From positions 1-21,089 of the forward strand of contig JBJXGF010000005.1 of NCBI GenBank assembly GCA_046153015.1: DNA of 21,089 nt, read 5' to 3'. Every line of letters begins with the position of its first letter. Position 1 is the stretch's first letter. A program made the translations under genes and the position numbers. Below the pieces are notes generated by a model. It was not told where the DNA came from. It ran no database searches and saw only the letters and a program-made list of their open reading frames with translations. Of the stretch, positions 6,743 through 14,401 are shown piece after piece. The stretch comes from JBJXGF01 sp046153015 (GTDB lineage Bacteria; Actinomycetota; Acidimicrobiia; Acidimicrobiales; CAIXPF01).

Positions 6743-6997
6743 ATGAATCGCCAGTCTGCACACGCCAAGCTCGGTTGGAGGGCGACGGCGGCCGCCGCGC
6801 TCAGCGGACTCATCGTGGTCAGCGCGGCGGGCGTCGCCGACGCCAGGGTGAGCGACGAGTGCCGCTTCGCCCGCAACAACCTCCACATGTTCCAATCGAT
6901 GCTGGACGACGCTCACGCCCGTCAGGATCAGGAAAGCATCCAGTATTGGCGGGGCAACGTGTTCGACGCGCAGCTCGAGGTCCTCGGGGCCTGCTGA
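6743..6997 (+). CDS. Small secreted protein with two cysteines, unknown function
   Basis: An 84-residue ORF with an excellent AAGGAG 6 nt before its ATG. The N-terminus (about residues 1-34) is a signal peptide: Arg/Lys-containing n-region, hydrophobic core ALSGLIVVSAAGV, and an ADA cleavage site before R35. The predicted mature peptide is about 50 residues, helical-looking (FARNNLHMFQSMLDDAHARQ, then ESIQYWRGNVFDAQLEVLG), with only two cysteines, Cys40 and the very last residue Cys84, well placed for one disulfide. I do not recognise a family. The ribosome-binding site, signal peptide and composition argue that it is a real gene. It stands alone between two minus-strand methyltransferase genes, and its stop is 36 nt from the end of the second. 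Confidence 0.72.
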   Translation: MNRQSAHAKLGWRATAAAALSGLIVVSAAGVADARVSDECRFARNNLHMFQSMLDDAHARQDQESIQYWRGNVFDAQLEVLGAC

Positions 6998-7033
6998 ACG
7001 CCCCGACGCCGCTCCACCCCGGCGACCGCCGGG

Positions 7034-7849
7034 CTAGTCGTTGGGCTTGACGGCGATCACGTACTGGTGGTCGTTGCGGAACCGGTAGATGCCGTGGGCG
7101 TCCCTGCTGGGCTCGATGGCCGCCAGCACGGCTTGCTTGATGCTCGACACGTCGCCGTGACGGAGGGCGGGCACGGCGGGGCCGATGCTCGACAACGCCC
7201 GCCACGCGATCTCGGAGTCCGGCCACTCGAGGGTGGAGATGCGCTGGCCACGTTCGAGCACCGAGAAGCCGCTGGCCGCGAGCATGTCCTCGGCGACGCC
7301 GGGCGTGCTGATGTCGTTGAGCCGCTTCATCGAGGTGAAGTGCGGCGCGGGGGCCTCCCGGGCGAACACCTTGAAGCAGTCGCGCAGGTCGAGCGGACGG
7401 CCGTTTCCCCAGAAGCTGATCCCGATGCGCCCCCCCGGGCGCAGCACGCGGTGCGCCTCGTCGAGCGCCGCTTCGCAGCCGCCCCAGATACCGTTGATCG
7501 ACGCCGCCGCGTCGAAGCACCGGTCGGGCCAGGGCAGCTCGAACATGGATCCGACCCGGAGATCGCCGCCGGGTGTTCGTGCACGGGCGACGCCGATCAA
7601 CGCGTCGGACGCGTCGATGCCGGCCACCTCGGCGCCCATGGCGGCCGCGTGGCGCACGGCGAACCCGGACCCGCAGGCCAGGTCGAGCAGCGTGCCGCCC
7701 GCGCCCACGCCGATGCGCTCGAAGATCGCATCGATCACCTCGATGGCGTAATGCTCGAACAGGCAAGCCCAATCGGCGGCGGCGTGGCCCCAGGCCTCGC
7801 CCGCCTCCCGCCAATCGTGGTTCTCATCGGCGCCGGTCGTCGGCTTCAT
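7034..7849 (-). CDS. Class I SAM-dependent methyltransferase (Methyltransf_11-like)
   Basis: 271 residues. Motif I LLDLACGSG (54-62), then AEVAGIDASDALIGVAR (motif II acidic residue), LRVGSMFELPWPDRCFDAA, and HRVLRPGGRIGISFWG, in the standard order. The N-terminus WREAGEAWGHAAADWACLFE resembles that of the neighbouring methyltransferase (WEHAAEAWSRWGPTLEAW), so the two may be distant paralogs with different substrates. ATG 7849 gives a normal N-terminus but has no clear Shine-Dalgarno sequence; the frame stays open upstream to 7984, so a longer form cannot be excluded. It is divergent from the OsmC-like gene across a 167-nt spacer in which I saw no certain promoter. The function beyond methyl transfer to a small molecule is unknown. 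Confidence 0.82.
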   Translation of the reverse strand: MKPTTGADENHDWREAGEAWGHAAADWACLFEHYAIEVIDAIFERIGVGAGGTLLDLACGSGFAVRHAAAMGAEVAGIDASDALIGVARARTPGGDLRVGSMFELPWPDRCFDAAASINGIWGGCEAALDEAHRVLRPGGRIGISFWGNGRPLDLRDCFKVFAREAPAPHFTSMKRLNDISTPGVAEDMLAASGFSVLERGQRISTLEWPDSEIAWRALSSIGPAVPALRHGDVSSIKQAVLAAIEPSRDAHGIYRFRNDHQYVIAVKPND

Positions 7850-8016
7850 GGACCGATGATGACCGACGCAGCGCCCCGGAATCCTGAGGAGGCGATGGTG
7901 ATCCCCTGAGGAAACGGCGTCTCCAGCGGACCTCCACCGTTCCGCCAAGACTGCGATGCCGCCGCTTTGCCATGGTGCGCTCACCGACCCCGCTCACCGA
8001 ACCCAGGAGCACCTCG

Positions 8017-8592
8017 ATGACCAGCGCGACCACCGACACCGGCGCCCCCACCGCAGACAACGGCGTGAACGTCGCCCATCTCCTCGGCGCCCGCCAAGCG
8101 TTGACCGACGCCCCCGCGGCCGCCAAGTTCCGTTGGCAGGCCCGCTGCGACTGGGTGCGGGGCACGCACAGCCGCACGACGATGCTGTCGTTCTTCGGCC
8201 TGGGCGAGGATCAGCAGCACCGCCAGAGCTTCGCCCTCGACGCGGACCACCCCGAGATCTTCGCGTCGGAGGACAACGGGCCGACCCCGCCCGAGATCGT
8301 GCTGGCGGCGCTGGCGTCGTGCCTCACCGCCGGCGTCGCGACCGTGGCGACCAACCGGGGCGTGCAGCTCCGATCGGTCACCGCGACCGTTCAAGGAGAC
8401 ATGGACCTCGCCGGCATCCTCGGCATCGACGGCGACGTCCGCAACGGCTTCGACGAGATCAGGGTCGCCTTCGCCATCGATGCCGACGCGACGCCTGCCG
8501 AGGTGGAGGCCATCGTCGCGCAGTCCCAGAAGCGGTCGGCGGTGTTCGACATCATCGCCAATCCGACCACGGTGACCGTGACGGTCGCCTGA
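8017..8592 (+). CDS. OsmC-family protein lacking the usual second cysteine
   Basis: 191 residues with the OsmC/Ohr fold signature: NGPTPPEIVLAALASCLTAG, where Cys102 sits at the conserved first redox position. Classical OsmC/Ohr enzymes use two cysteines to reduce organic hydroperoxides; the second lies near a CPVS-type motif. Here the matching segment QKRSAVFDIIANP has Ser174 and no Cys. The only other cysteine I see is Cys44 in WQARCDW, outside the expected place. The protein may therefore be a one-cysteine or non-peroxidase member. ATG 8017 has AGGAG 8 nt upstream and is preferred over the in-frame start at 7972. The stop is followed one base later by the GTG of the flavin monooxygenase gene, so the two are probably cotranscribed and translationally coupled. 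Confidence 0.85.
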   Translation: MTSATTDTGAPTADNGVNVAHLLGARQALTDAPAAAKFRWQARCDWVRGTHSRTTMLSFFGLGEDQQHRQSFALDADHPEIFASEDNGPTPPEIVLAALASCLTAGVATVATNRGVQLRSVTATVQGDMDLAGILGIDGDVRNGFDEIRVAFAIDADATPAEVEAIVAQSQKRSAVFDIIANPTTVTVTVA

Positions 8593-8593
8593 G

Positions 8594-9880
8594 GTGTACG
8601 CGCCGGTGGTCGTGATCGGGGCGGGGCAGGCGGGCCTGGCGATGAGCCGCCTGCTCAGCGGGGCAGGGATCGACCATGTGGTGCTCGAACGGGGCGACGT
8701 GGCCCACTCCTGGCGGACGGAGCGCTGGGACTCGTTGCGGCTGCTCACCCCCAACTGGATGACCCGGCTGCCGAGCTGGAGCTACGACGGCCAGGACCCC
8801 GACGGCTTCATGACCGCCGCCGAGTTCGTCGGGTTCCTCGAGCGCTACCAACGCAGCTTCGACCCGCCGGTGCTGGCCCGGACCACGGTCGAGCGGGTGA
8901 GCTGCGGTCCCGGCCGTTTCGAGATCCACACCGACCGCGGCCCGTGGGCGGCCGCGGCGGTGGTGGCCGCCGCCGGCGCCTGCAGCGAGGCCGCCCTTCC
9001 CGCCGCGGCGGCCGAGCTCCCCGCAGGGATCGACCAGCTCACCGCGTTGGACTACCGCAACCCGGAGCGGCTCGGGGAGGGAGACGTGCTCGTCGTCGGC
9101 GCCTCGGCCTCGGGCGTCCAGATCGCCGACGAGCTGGCGCGCAGCGGCCGCAACGTCACACTCGCCGTCGGCGAGCACGTCCGTCTGCCCCGCACCTACC
9201 GCGGCCGCGACATCCACGGGTGGCTCGACGCGCTCGGCGTGCTGGACGAGCGTTACGACGAGGTGGACGACCTCAACCGCGCCCGCCGGCTCCCTTCCCT
9301 GCAGCTCATCGGCAGCCCGGAGCGGCGCACGCTTGACCTCAACGCCCTCATCGACGTCGGCGTGCGCCCGGTCGGCAAGGTGATGCGGGTCGTGGGCGAG
9401 GTCGTCCAGTGCTCCGGCGGCGTCGGCCACCTGGTCGCCAACGCCGATCTCAAGCACAACCGCCTCCTGGACCGCATCGACGCCTACGTCGAGGAGCGCG
9501 GCCTCGACGAGTCGCTTCCCGCTCCGAGCCGACCCGAACGCACGCGGCTCGCCGCGCCGCCGACCGAGCTGCGCCTCGACGCGTTCCGCACCGTCGTGTG
9601 GGCCACCGGATACCGGCCCCGGTACCCCTGGCTCGATCCGATCGCCTTCGACGCGCAGGGACGGCTCCGCCACGACGGGGGGATCAGCCCGATCCCCGGC
9701 CTGTACTTCCTCGGGCTGCCGTTCCTGCGCCGCCGCAAGTCCAACTTCATCGACGGCGTCGGGCCGGACGCCAGCGAGGTGCTGGCCGCCCTACGAACCC
9801 ATCTCGCCGGCCGGGGCGTCCACCGCTCGACCGAGCAGTGCGCTGCGCACCCGGTCGACGGTCTCCACCAGCGGTCGTGA
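8594..9880 (+). CDS. FAD-dependent, NAD(P)-binding monooxygenase-like oxidoreductase (CzcO/YUCCA-like)
   Basis: 428 residues with two dinucleotide folds. GAGQAG (9-14) binds FAD, GASASG (169-174) in VLVVGASASGVQIADEL binds the pyridine nucleotide, and ATGY (337-340) is the second flavin-fold motif of this class. The conserved HSWRTERWDSLRLLTP segment near 38-53 is typical of the group. I do not see a clear FxGxxxHxxxY fingerprint, so oxygenase chemistry is inferred from family resemblance only. The likely reaction is flavin-mediated oxidation using NAD(P)H and O2 on an unknown substrate. The GTG start lies 1 nt after the OsmC-like stop, suggesting coupling and a shared oxidative role. Residues from about 400 on are a variable tail, and its coding sequence overlaps the end of the convergent regulator gene by 90 nt. 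Confidence 0.83.
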   Translation: MYAPVVVIGAGQAGLAMSRLLSGAGIDHVVLERGDVAHSWRTERWDSLRLLTPNWMTRLPSWSYDGQDPDGFMTAAEFVGFLERYQRSFDPPVLARTTVERVSCGPGRFEIHTDRGPWAAAAVVAAAGACSEAALPAAAAELPAGIDQLTALDYRNPERLGEGDVLVVGASASGVQIADELARSGRNVTLAVGEHVRLPRTYRGRDIHGWLDALGVLDERYDEVDDLNRARRLPSLQLIGSPERRTLDLNALIDVGVRPVGKVMRVVGEVVQCSGGVGHLVANADLKHNRLLDRIDAYVEERGLDESLPAPSRPERTRLAAPPTELRLDAFRTVVWATGYRPRYPWLDPIAFDAQGRLRHDGGISPIPGLYFLGLPFLRRRKSNFIDGVGPDASEVLAALRTHLAGRGVHRSTEQCAAHPVDGLHQRS

Positions 9881-12409
9881 CGCGCCGGCGGCGCAGCGTT
9901 GCTCCATCCGGTCGGCGCCGAGTTGGGACGACAGCGAGTCCCGGATCTCGAACGCGAACGTCCGCAACGACCCCATCGAGGGCGGGGCGCCCATCGCGGC
10001 GTGGGCGTCGATGGCGCCGACGACCTCGGCCGCCAGGCCCGCTTGGCCCAGACGGTCGAGCGCCATCATGCAGCGCGTCAGCGTGTGCCATTGCTGCGAC
10101 CATTCCCCGGCGCGGTGCCACAGGTCGACCAGCTCGGCGAGCTCGGCGCACGCCTCGGTCAGCTGGCCCCGGCGCAGCAGGATCCCGCTCGCCTCGGTGC
10201 GGGCGAAGGCGCTCATCCAGCGGTTGCCGGCCAGGCGGGCCAAACGGTCCGCCGCCGCGAAGGCCTCGAGGGCGCGTTCGTGGTCCGGGTCGGCCGCGTA
10301 CGCGTCGGCCACCAACGCCGAGGCGAGATCGGTCGGGCTCCCCGTCTGCGCGCCGGCGGCGCGGGCCCGGGCGGCGAGCCGGCGGCCCTCCTCGAGGGCG
10401 CCCGTCGAGGACGACGCCACCGAGTACATGTAGCACGCGTGCGCCACCCGGGAGGCGATGCCCGAGTGTTCGGCCACCTCGACCTGGCGGGCGGCCTCGG
10501 CCATCCCGTCGTCGAGCTGGCCGACCGTGTAGTACACGTTGGCCAGCACCCGCTCGACCAGCCCGGACGGCGCCTCGCCGGAGGACCGCTCCAGCGCCCG
10601 TGCGCTCTCGGCCAGCGCCACCGCCCGCTCGTACTCCCCCCGCACCCACGCCCCGTACGCGGCGATCGCCAGCATCAGCGACCGCAGCGGATGCCCCGCC
10701 GCCTCCGCCTGCGCGGCGGCCGCTTCGGCCCAGCCGAAGACCTCGTAGCGCAACGCCCGCATCGCGTACTCGCGGATCGAGCCGATCAGGCTCAGGGCCG
10801 TGTCGAGATCACCGATCTGGAGCGCGAAGCGCTGCGCGGCCCGCAGATCGGCGAACGCGGCGTCGGCGCGGGCGCCGCCCTCGCGCTCCGCCGAGGTGCG
10901 GATGGCGGTCTCGTACGAGCGGGCGAGCGACGTGAAATGGTTCGCGTGCGCGGCGAACAACTCCACGCTGCGCCCGTCGTCCAGCCGCCGCCGCGCGTAC
11001 TCCCGCAACGTCTCGAGCAGCTCGTAGCGGGTGCCGCCCAGCGCCCGGCGACGAACGACGAGCATCGACCGCTCGGTGAGCCGGGTCAGCAGATCGAGCA
11101 CGTCGCCAGCGCCGCACACCGCTTCGGCCGCCGAGAGATCGAACGGCCCGGCGAACACCGCCAGCGACGCGAACAGCCGCCGCTCGTCCTCGCTCAGCAG
11201 CTCGTAGGACCAGCTGATCGCGTCGTGCAAGGTCCGGTGGCGGGGGTCGGCCCCGCGCCGCACCCCTTTCAACAGCCGGAACCGTTCGTCCAGCCGCAGG
11301 GCCATCTCGTTGACGTCGATGGCGCGGGCGCGGGACGCGGCCAGCTCGATGGCCAGCGGGATGCCGTCGAGCCGGCGGCAGATCTCGACCACGGCCGGGG
11401 CGGTGGACGCGTCCAGCCTGAACGTCGGGTCCGCCGCCCGGGCCCGTTCGAGGAACAACGCCACCGCGGGGACCGACGCCGGGTCGAAGGCCCCGACACC
11501 GGCGCCAGGGTCGGTCGGGAGCGGCTCGATCGTCCACACCTGCTCGCCGTTGACCGCCAGCGGCTCGCGGCTGGTGGCCAGGATCGAAACCGCCGGCGCG
11601 GCCCGCATGGTGCGGGCGACCAGCGCAGCGACCGGCTCCACCAGGTGCTCGCAGTTGTCCAACACCACCAGCGCGTTGCGGGGCCGCAGCATGTCGACGA
11701 TGGCGTCCTCGATCGAGCCGCGTTGGCGAGTGTTGACGTCGAGCGCGGTGGCCAACGCCTCGAAGGTGGCGCCCTCGTCCACGACCGTCACCAGCTCCAC
11801 GAGGTACACGCCGTCGGCGTAGTCGGCGGCCACCCGCCGGGCGAGCTCGTAGCCGACCGAGGTCTTGCCGACGCCGCCGGCGCCAACCAGGGTCAACAGC
11901 CGGCTCGAGGCCAGTTGAGCGACGAGCTCGTCGAGCAGGTCATCGCGGCCGATCAGCGTGTGGACCGAGGCCGGCAGCCTCGACCCCTGCTCCGCTCGCG
12001 GCGCGGCCGACCCTGCCCGTTCGGCGTTCGCGTCGCCGGAGGGCTCGGGGCTCGCGTGGTTGTTCGGACCGTTGCCGACCTGCGGGCGGGGCGCGACATC
12101 GACCACGCGCACCTCGGCGATGAACTCGTACCCCTTGCCGTGCACGGTCCGGATGACGCGCTGGACGGCGCCGGAGTCGCCGACCGCCTGCCGGGCGAAC
12201 TTGATCTGGGTCGTCAACGCCGAATCGCTGACGAAACGGTCGCCCCACACGTGATCCAGCAGGTCGCCCTTGCGGACCAGCTGACCCGGGTGAGCCACGA
12301 GGTACGACAGCACGTCGAACACTTGGGGTTCGAGGTGCAGCTCGTTGCCGTCGCGGCGAAAGACCACGCGCCCCAGATCGAGCTCACAGTTCGCGAACTG
12401 GAAGATCAA
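9791..12409 (-). CDS. Winged-helix / STAND ATPase / TPR-like transcriptional regulator
   Basis: 872 residues. Residues 1-100 form an OmpR-type (Trans_reg_C) winged-helix DNA-binding domain (LEPQVFDVLSYLVAHPG, VIRTVHGKGYEF). A Pro/Ala/Ser-rich linker follows, then a STAND/NB-ARC-like ATPase: Walker A GAGGVGKT (176-183), Walker B ALVVLD (Asp251) followed by NCEH, sensor ILATSREPL (Arg281), and GIPLA (349-353). The rest (about 450-840) is alanine-rich paired helices of TPR type (for example ERAVALAESARALERSSG). Such proteins are ATP-switched regulators whose helical repeats sense a signal; neither ligand nor targets are evident. The start is TTG 12409, set by a strong AAGGAGG 9 nt upstream. It lies directly downstream of atpC on the same strand, so read-through from the ATP synthase operon is possible. 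Confidence 0.87.
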   Translation of the reverse strand: MIFQFANCELDLGRVVFRRDGNELHLEPQVFDVLSYLVAHPGQLVRKGDLLDHVWGDRFVSDSALTTQIKFARQAVGDSGAVQRVIRTVHGKGYEFIAEVRVVDVAPRPQVGNGPNNHASPEPSGDANAERAGSAAPRAEQGSRLPASVHTLIGRDDLLDELVAQLASSRLLTLVGAGGVGKTSVGYELARRVAADYADGVYLVELVTVVDEGATFEALATALDVNTRQRGSIEDAIVDMLRPRNALVVLDNCEHLVEPVAALVARTMRAAPAVSILATSREPLAVNGEQVWTIEPLPTDPGAGVGAFDPASVPAVALFLERARAADPTFRLDASTAPAVVEICRRLDGIPLAIELAASRARAIDVNEMALRLDERFRLLKGVRRGADPRHRTLHDAISWSYELLSEDERRLFASLAVFAGPFDLSAAEAVCGAGDVLDLLTRLTERSMLVVRRRALGGTRYELLETLREYARRRLDDGRSVELFAAHANHFTSLARSYETAIRTSAEREGGARADAAFADLRAAQRFALQIGDLDTALSLIGSIREYAMRALRYEVFGWAEAAAAQAEAAGHPLRSLMLAIAAYGAWVRGEYERAVALAESARALERSSGEAPSGLVERVLANVYYTVGQLDDGMAEAARQVEVAEHSGIASRVAHACYMYSVASSSTGALEEGRRLAARARAAGAQTGSPTDLASALVADAYAADPDHERALEAFAAADRLARLAGNRWMSAFARTEASGILLRRGQLTEACAELAELVDLWHRAGEWSQQWHTLTRCMMALDRLGQAGLAAEVVGAIDAHAAMGAPPSMGSLRTFAFEIRDSLSSQLGADRMEQRCAAGASRPLVETVDRVRSALLGRAVDAPAGEMGS

Positions 12410-12418
12410 CGGAGCGAG

Positions 12419-12425
12419 CCTCCTT
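12419..12425 (-). promoter_or_regulatory. Strong Shine-Dalgarno sequence that sets a TTG start
   Basis: AAGGAGG on the minus strand, 9 nt before TTG 12409. It is among the best ribosome-binding sites in the window and is the main reason to start the STAND regulator at TTG. Confidence 0.75.
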
Positions 12426-12468
12426 GCGCAGACGGGCCACCAGTCTGCCCGCCTGGAGGCGCTCCGGC

Positions 12469-12497
12469 CCGCCGATACCCGGCGGCTCGTGAGCCGC
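12469..12497 (-). terminator. Overlapping hairpins after atpC, possible end of the ATP synthase transcript
   Basis: CCGCCG (12469-12474) can pair with CGGCGG (12480-12485) around ATACC. Alternatively GCGGCTC (12482-12488) pairs with GAGCCGC (12491-12497). The two stems are mutually exclusive. They lie 21-49 nt beyond the atpC stop. No T-run follows, so termination is uncertain and the regulator gene could be reached by read-through. Confidence 0.3.
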
Positions 12498-12517
12498 GCT
12501 CGGCTGCCTCGCGGCGG

Positions 12518-12934
12518 CTAGTGGCCCCCGCGGGCGCCGGCGGGGGCGCCGGCGACCTCCAGGCGCACCTCGGCGCGCCGCAGCGCGGCGGCGGCCTCGG
12601 CCGAGTCCGGCGCGGCCCGCAGCTCGGCGTTGGCCCGGTCGAGGGCCTGGCGAGCCCGGTCGGTGTCAATGTGCTCGGGCAGCTCGGCCACGTCGGAGAG
12701 GATCGTCACCTTGTCGTGGGCGACCTCCACGAAGCCGCGGTGCACCGCGATGAGCTGCGTGGCCCCCTCGGGCGTCACGACCTTCACCGGGTAGATGGCC
12801 AGCGAGCCGATGAAGGGCACGTGGCCGGCCATGAACGCGATGTCGCCGGCGCCCACCGTGCGGCAGATCACCATGTCGGCCTCGCCCGAGTAGAGGATCC
12901 CTTCGGGCGAGACCAGCTCGACCTGCATGGCCAC
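12518..12934 (-). CDS. atpC: ATP synthase F1 epsilon subunit
   Basis: 138 residues, the normal length. The N-terminal beta-sandwich shows MQVELVSPEGILYSGEADMV, the conserved GDIAFMAGHVPFIGSLAIYPV segment, and HRGFVEVAHDKVTILSDVAE. The C-terminal part (about 88-128) is the helical hairpin DTDRARQALDRANAELR...AAALRRAEVRLE that in this family regulates ATP hydrolysis. The subunit joins the central stalk and links gamma to the c-ring. GTG 12934 has GGGGG 8 nt upstream and follows the atpD stop by 3 nt; ATG 12928, two codons later, is equally usable. It is the last gene of the operon. A short Gly/Ala-rich tail (AGAPAGARGGH) ends the protein. Confidence 0.95.
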   Translation of the reverse strand: MAMQVELVSPEGILYSGEADMVICRTVGAGDIAFMAGHVPFIGSLAIYPVKVVTPEGATQLIAVHRGFVEVAHDKVTILSDVAELPEHIDTDRARQALDRANAELRAAPDSAEAAAALRRAEVRLEVAGAPAGARGGH

Positions 12935-12937
12935 CCG

Positions 12938-14386
12938 CTACGCCCCCGCGTCCTTGCGGAGCCGCTCGGCCTTGGCCCGGGCGTCGTCGGCGCCGCCGAC
13001 GTTGAGGAAGGCCTGCTCAGGCAGATCGTCGAGATCGCCCTCGACCAGCCGCTCGAAACTGTCGACGGTCTCGTCGACCGGGGTGGTCACGCCGGGCAGG
13101 CCGGTGAACACCTCGGCCACGTACATCGGCTGGGACAGGAAGCGCTGCACCTTGCGGGCCCGCGAGACGGTGATCTTGTCCTCCTCGGAGAGCTCGTCCA
13201 GACCGAGGATGGCGATGATGTCCTGCAGCTCCTTGTAGCGCTGCAGCACCTCCTGCACTCGGCGGGCCACCCGGTAGTGCCGCTCGCCGACTACTTCGGG
13301 GGCGAGGATGGTGGAGGTGGAGGCGAGCGGGTCGACCGCGGGGTAGATGCCGAGGGCGGCGATGTCGCGGGACAGCTCGGTCGTGCCGTCGAAGTGGGTG
13401 AAGCTGGTGAACGGCGCCGGGTCGGTGTAGTCGTCGGCGGGCACGTACACCGCCTGCAGCGAGGTGATCGAGCGGCCGCGGGTGGTGGTGATCCGCTCCT
13501 GCAGCTCGCCCATCTCGTCGGCCAGGGTGGGCTGGTAGCCCACGGCGGAGGGCATGCGGCCGAGCAGGGTCGACACCTCGGAGCCGGCCTGCACGAAGCG
13601 GAAGATGTTGTCGATGAAGAGCAGCACGTCCATGCCCTTCTCGTCGCGGAAGTACTCCGCGACCGTCAGGGCGGCCAGCGCGATCCGCAGACGCACGCCG
13701 GGCGGCTCGTCCATCTGCCCGAAGATCAGCGACGCCTTCTCGAGCACGCCCGACTCGCCCATCTCGAGGAACAGGTCGGTGCCCTCGCGGGTCCGCTCCC
13801 CCACCCCGGCGAACACCGACACGCCGCCGTGGTTCTGCGCCACCCGGCGGATCATCTCGGTGATCAGCACGGTCTTGCCCACCCCGGCGCCGCCGAAGAG
13901 GCCGATCTTGCCGCCCTGCAGGTACGGGGTGAGCAGGTCGATCACCTTGATGCCGGTTTCGAACATCAGCCTCTTCGGCTCGAGCGTGTCGAAGTCCGGC
14001 GCCGGGCGATGGATCTCCCAGTAGTCCTCGATCTTGTCCTTGATCGAGTCGAGGCTCACGTCGAGCGGCTCGCCGATCACGTTGAACACGTGGCCGAGCG
14101 TCGCGTCGCCGACGGGCATGGTGAGGCCGTGGCCGAGGTTGCGCACGACCGCGCCGCGGCGCAGGCCGTCGGTCGGCTTGAGGGCGATGGCGCGGACCCG
14201 GCTGTCGCCGATCTGCTGGGCGACCTCGGCCCGCACGACGGTCACCGCGCCCGCCATGTCGATGTCGAACTCGAGGGCCTGGTTGATCTCGGGGATCGCG
14301 TCGGGCGGGAACTCCACGTCGACCACGGGGCCGGCGATGGCGACGATGCGGCCGGTCTTGCGCGTGTGCTCTTCGGTGACCGTCAC
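12938..14386 (-). CDS. atpD: ATP synthase F1 beta subunit (catalytic)
   Basis: 482 residues, the usual size. It carries the catalytic nucleotide sites: Walker A GGAGVGKT (165-172), GVGERTREG with the catalytic Glu197, Walker B VLLFIDNIF, and the ATP synthase signature region PAVDPLASTS. The C-terminal helical domain contains the DELSEEDK sequence, a close match to the DELSE(E/D) motif, which in this family contacts the gamma shaft and helps couple rotation to catalysis. GTG 14386 is supported by AGGAG 9 nt upstream; there are 15 nt between the atpG stop and this start. It forms the alternating alpha3beta3 ring that makes ATP on the cytoplasmic side. All expected key residues are present and nothing looks degraded. 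Confidence 0.98.
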   Translation of the reverse strand: MTVTEEHTRKTGRIVAIAGPVVDVEFPPDAIPEINQALEFDIDMAGAVTVVRAEVAQQIGDSRVRAIALKPTDGLRRGAVVRNLGHGLTMPVGDATLGHVFNVIGEPLDVSLDSIKDKIEDYWEIHRPAPDFDTLEPKRLMFETGIKVIDLLTPYLQGGKIGLFGGAGVGKTVLITEMIRRVAQNHGGVSVFAGVGERTREGTDLFLEMGESGVLEKASLIFGQMDEPPGVRLRIALAALTVAEYFRDEKGMDVLLFIDNIFRFVQAGSEVSTLLGRMPSAVGYQPTLADEMGELQERITTTRGRSITSLQAVYVPADDYTDPAPFTSFTHFDGTTELSRDIAALGIYPAVDPLASTSTILAPEVVGERHYRVARRVQEVLQRYKELQDIIAILGLDELSEEDKITVSRARKVQRFLSQPMYVAEVFTGLPGVTTPVDETVDSFERLVEGDLDDLPEQAFLNVGGADDARAKAERLRKDAGA

Positions 14387-14401
14387 GGGGGGTGGCTCCT
14401 G

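Noticed and set aside
8552..9673. A minus-strand open frame of 373 codons opposite the flavin monooxygenase
   Set aside because: The plus-strand gene has clear FAD and NAD(P) motifs; the minus frame is a codon-bias shadow with low-complexity composition.
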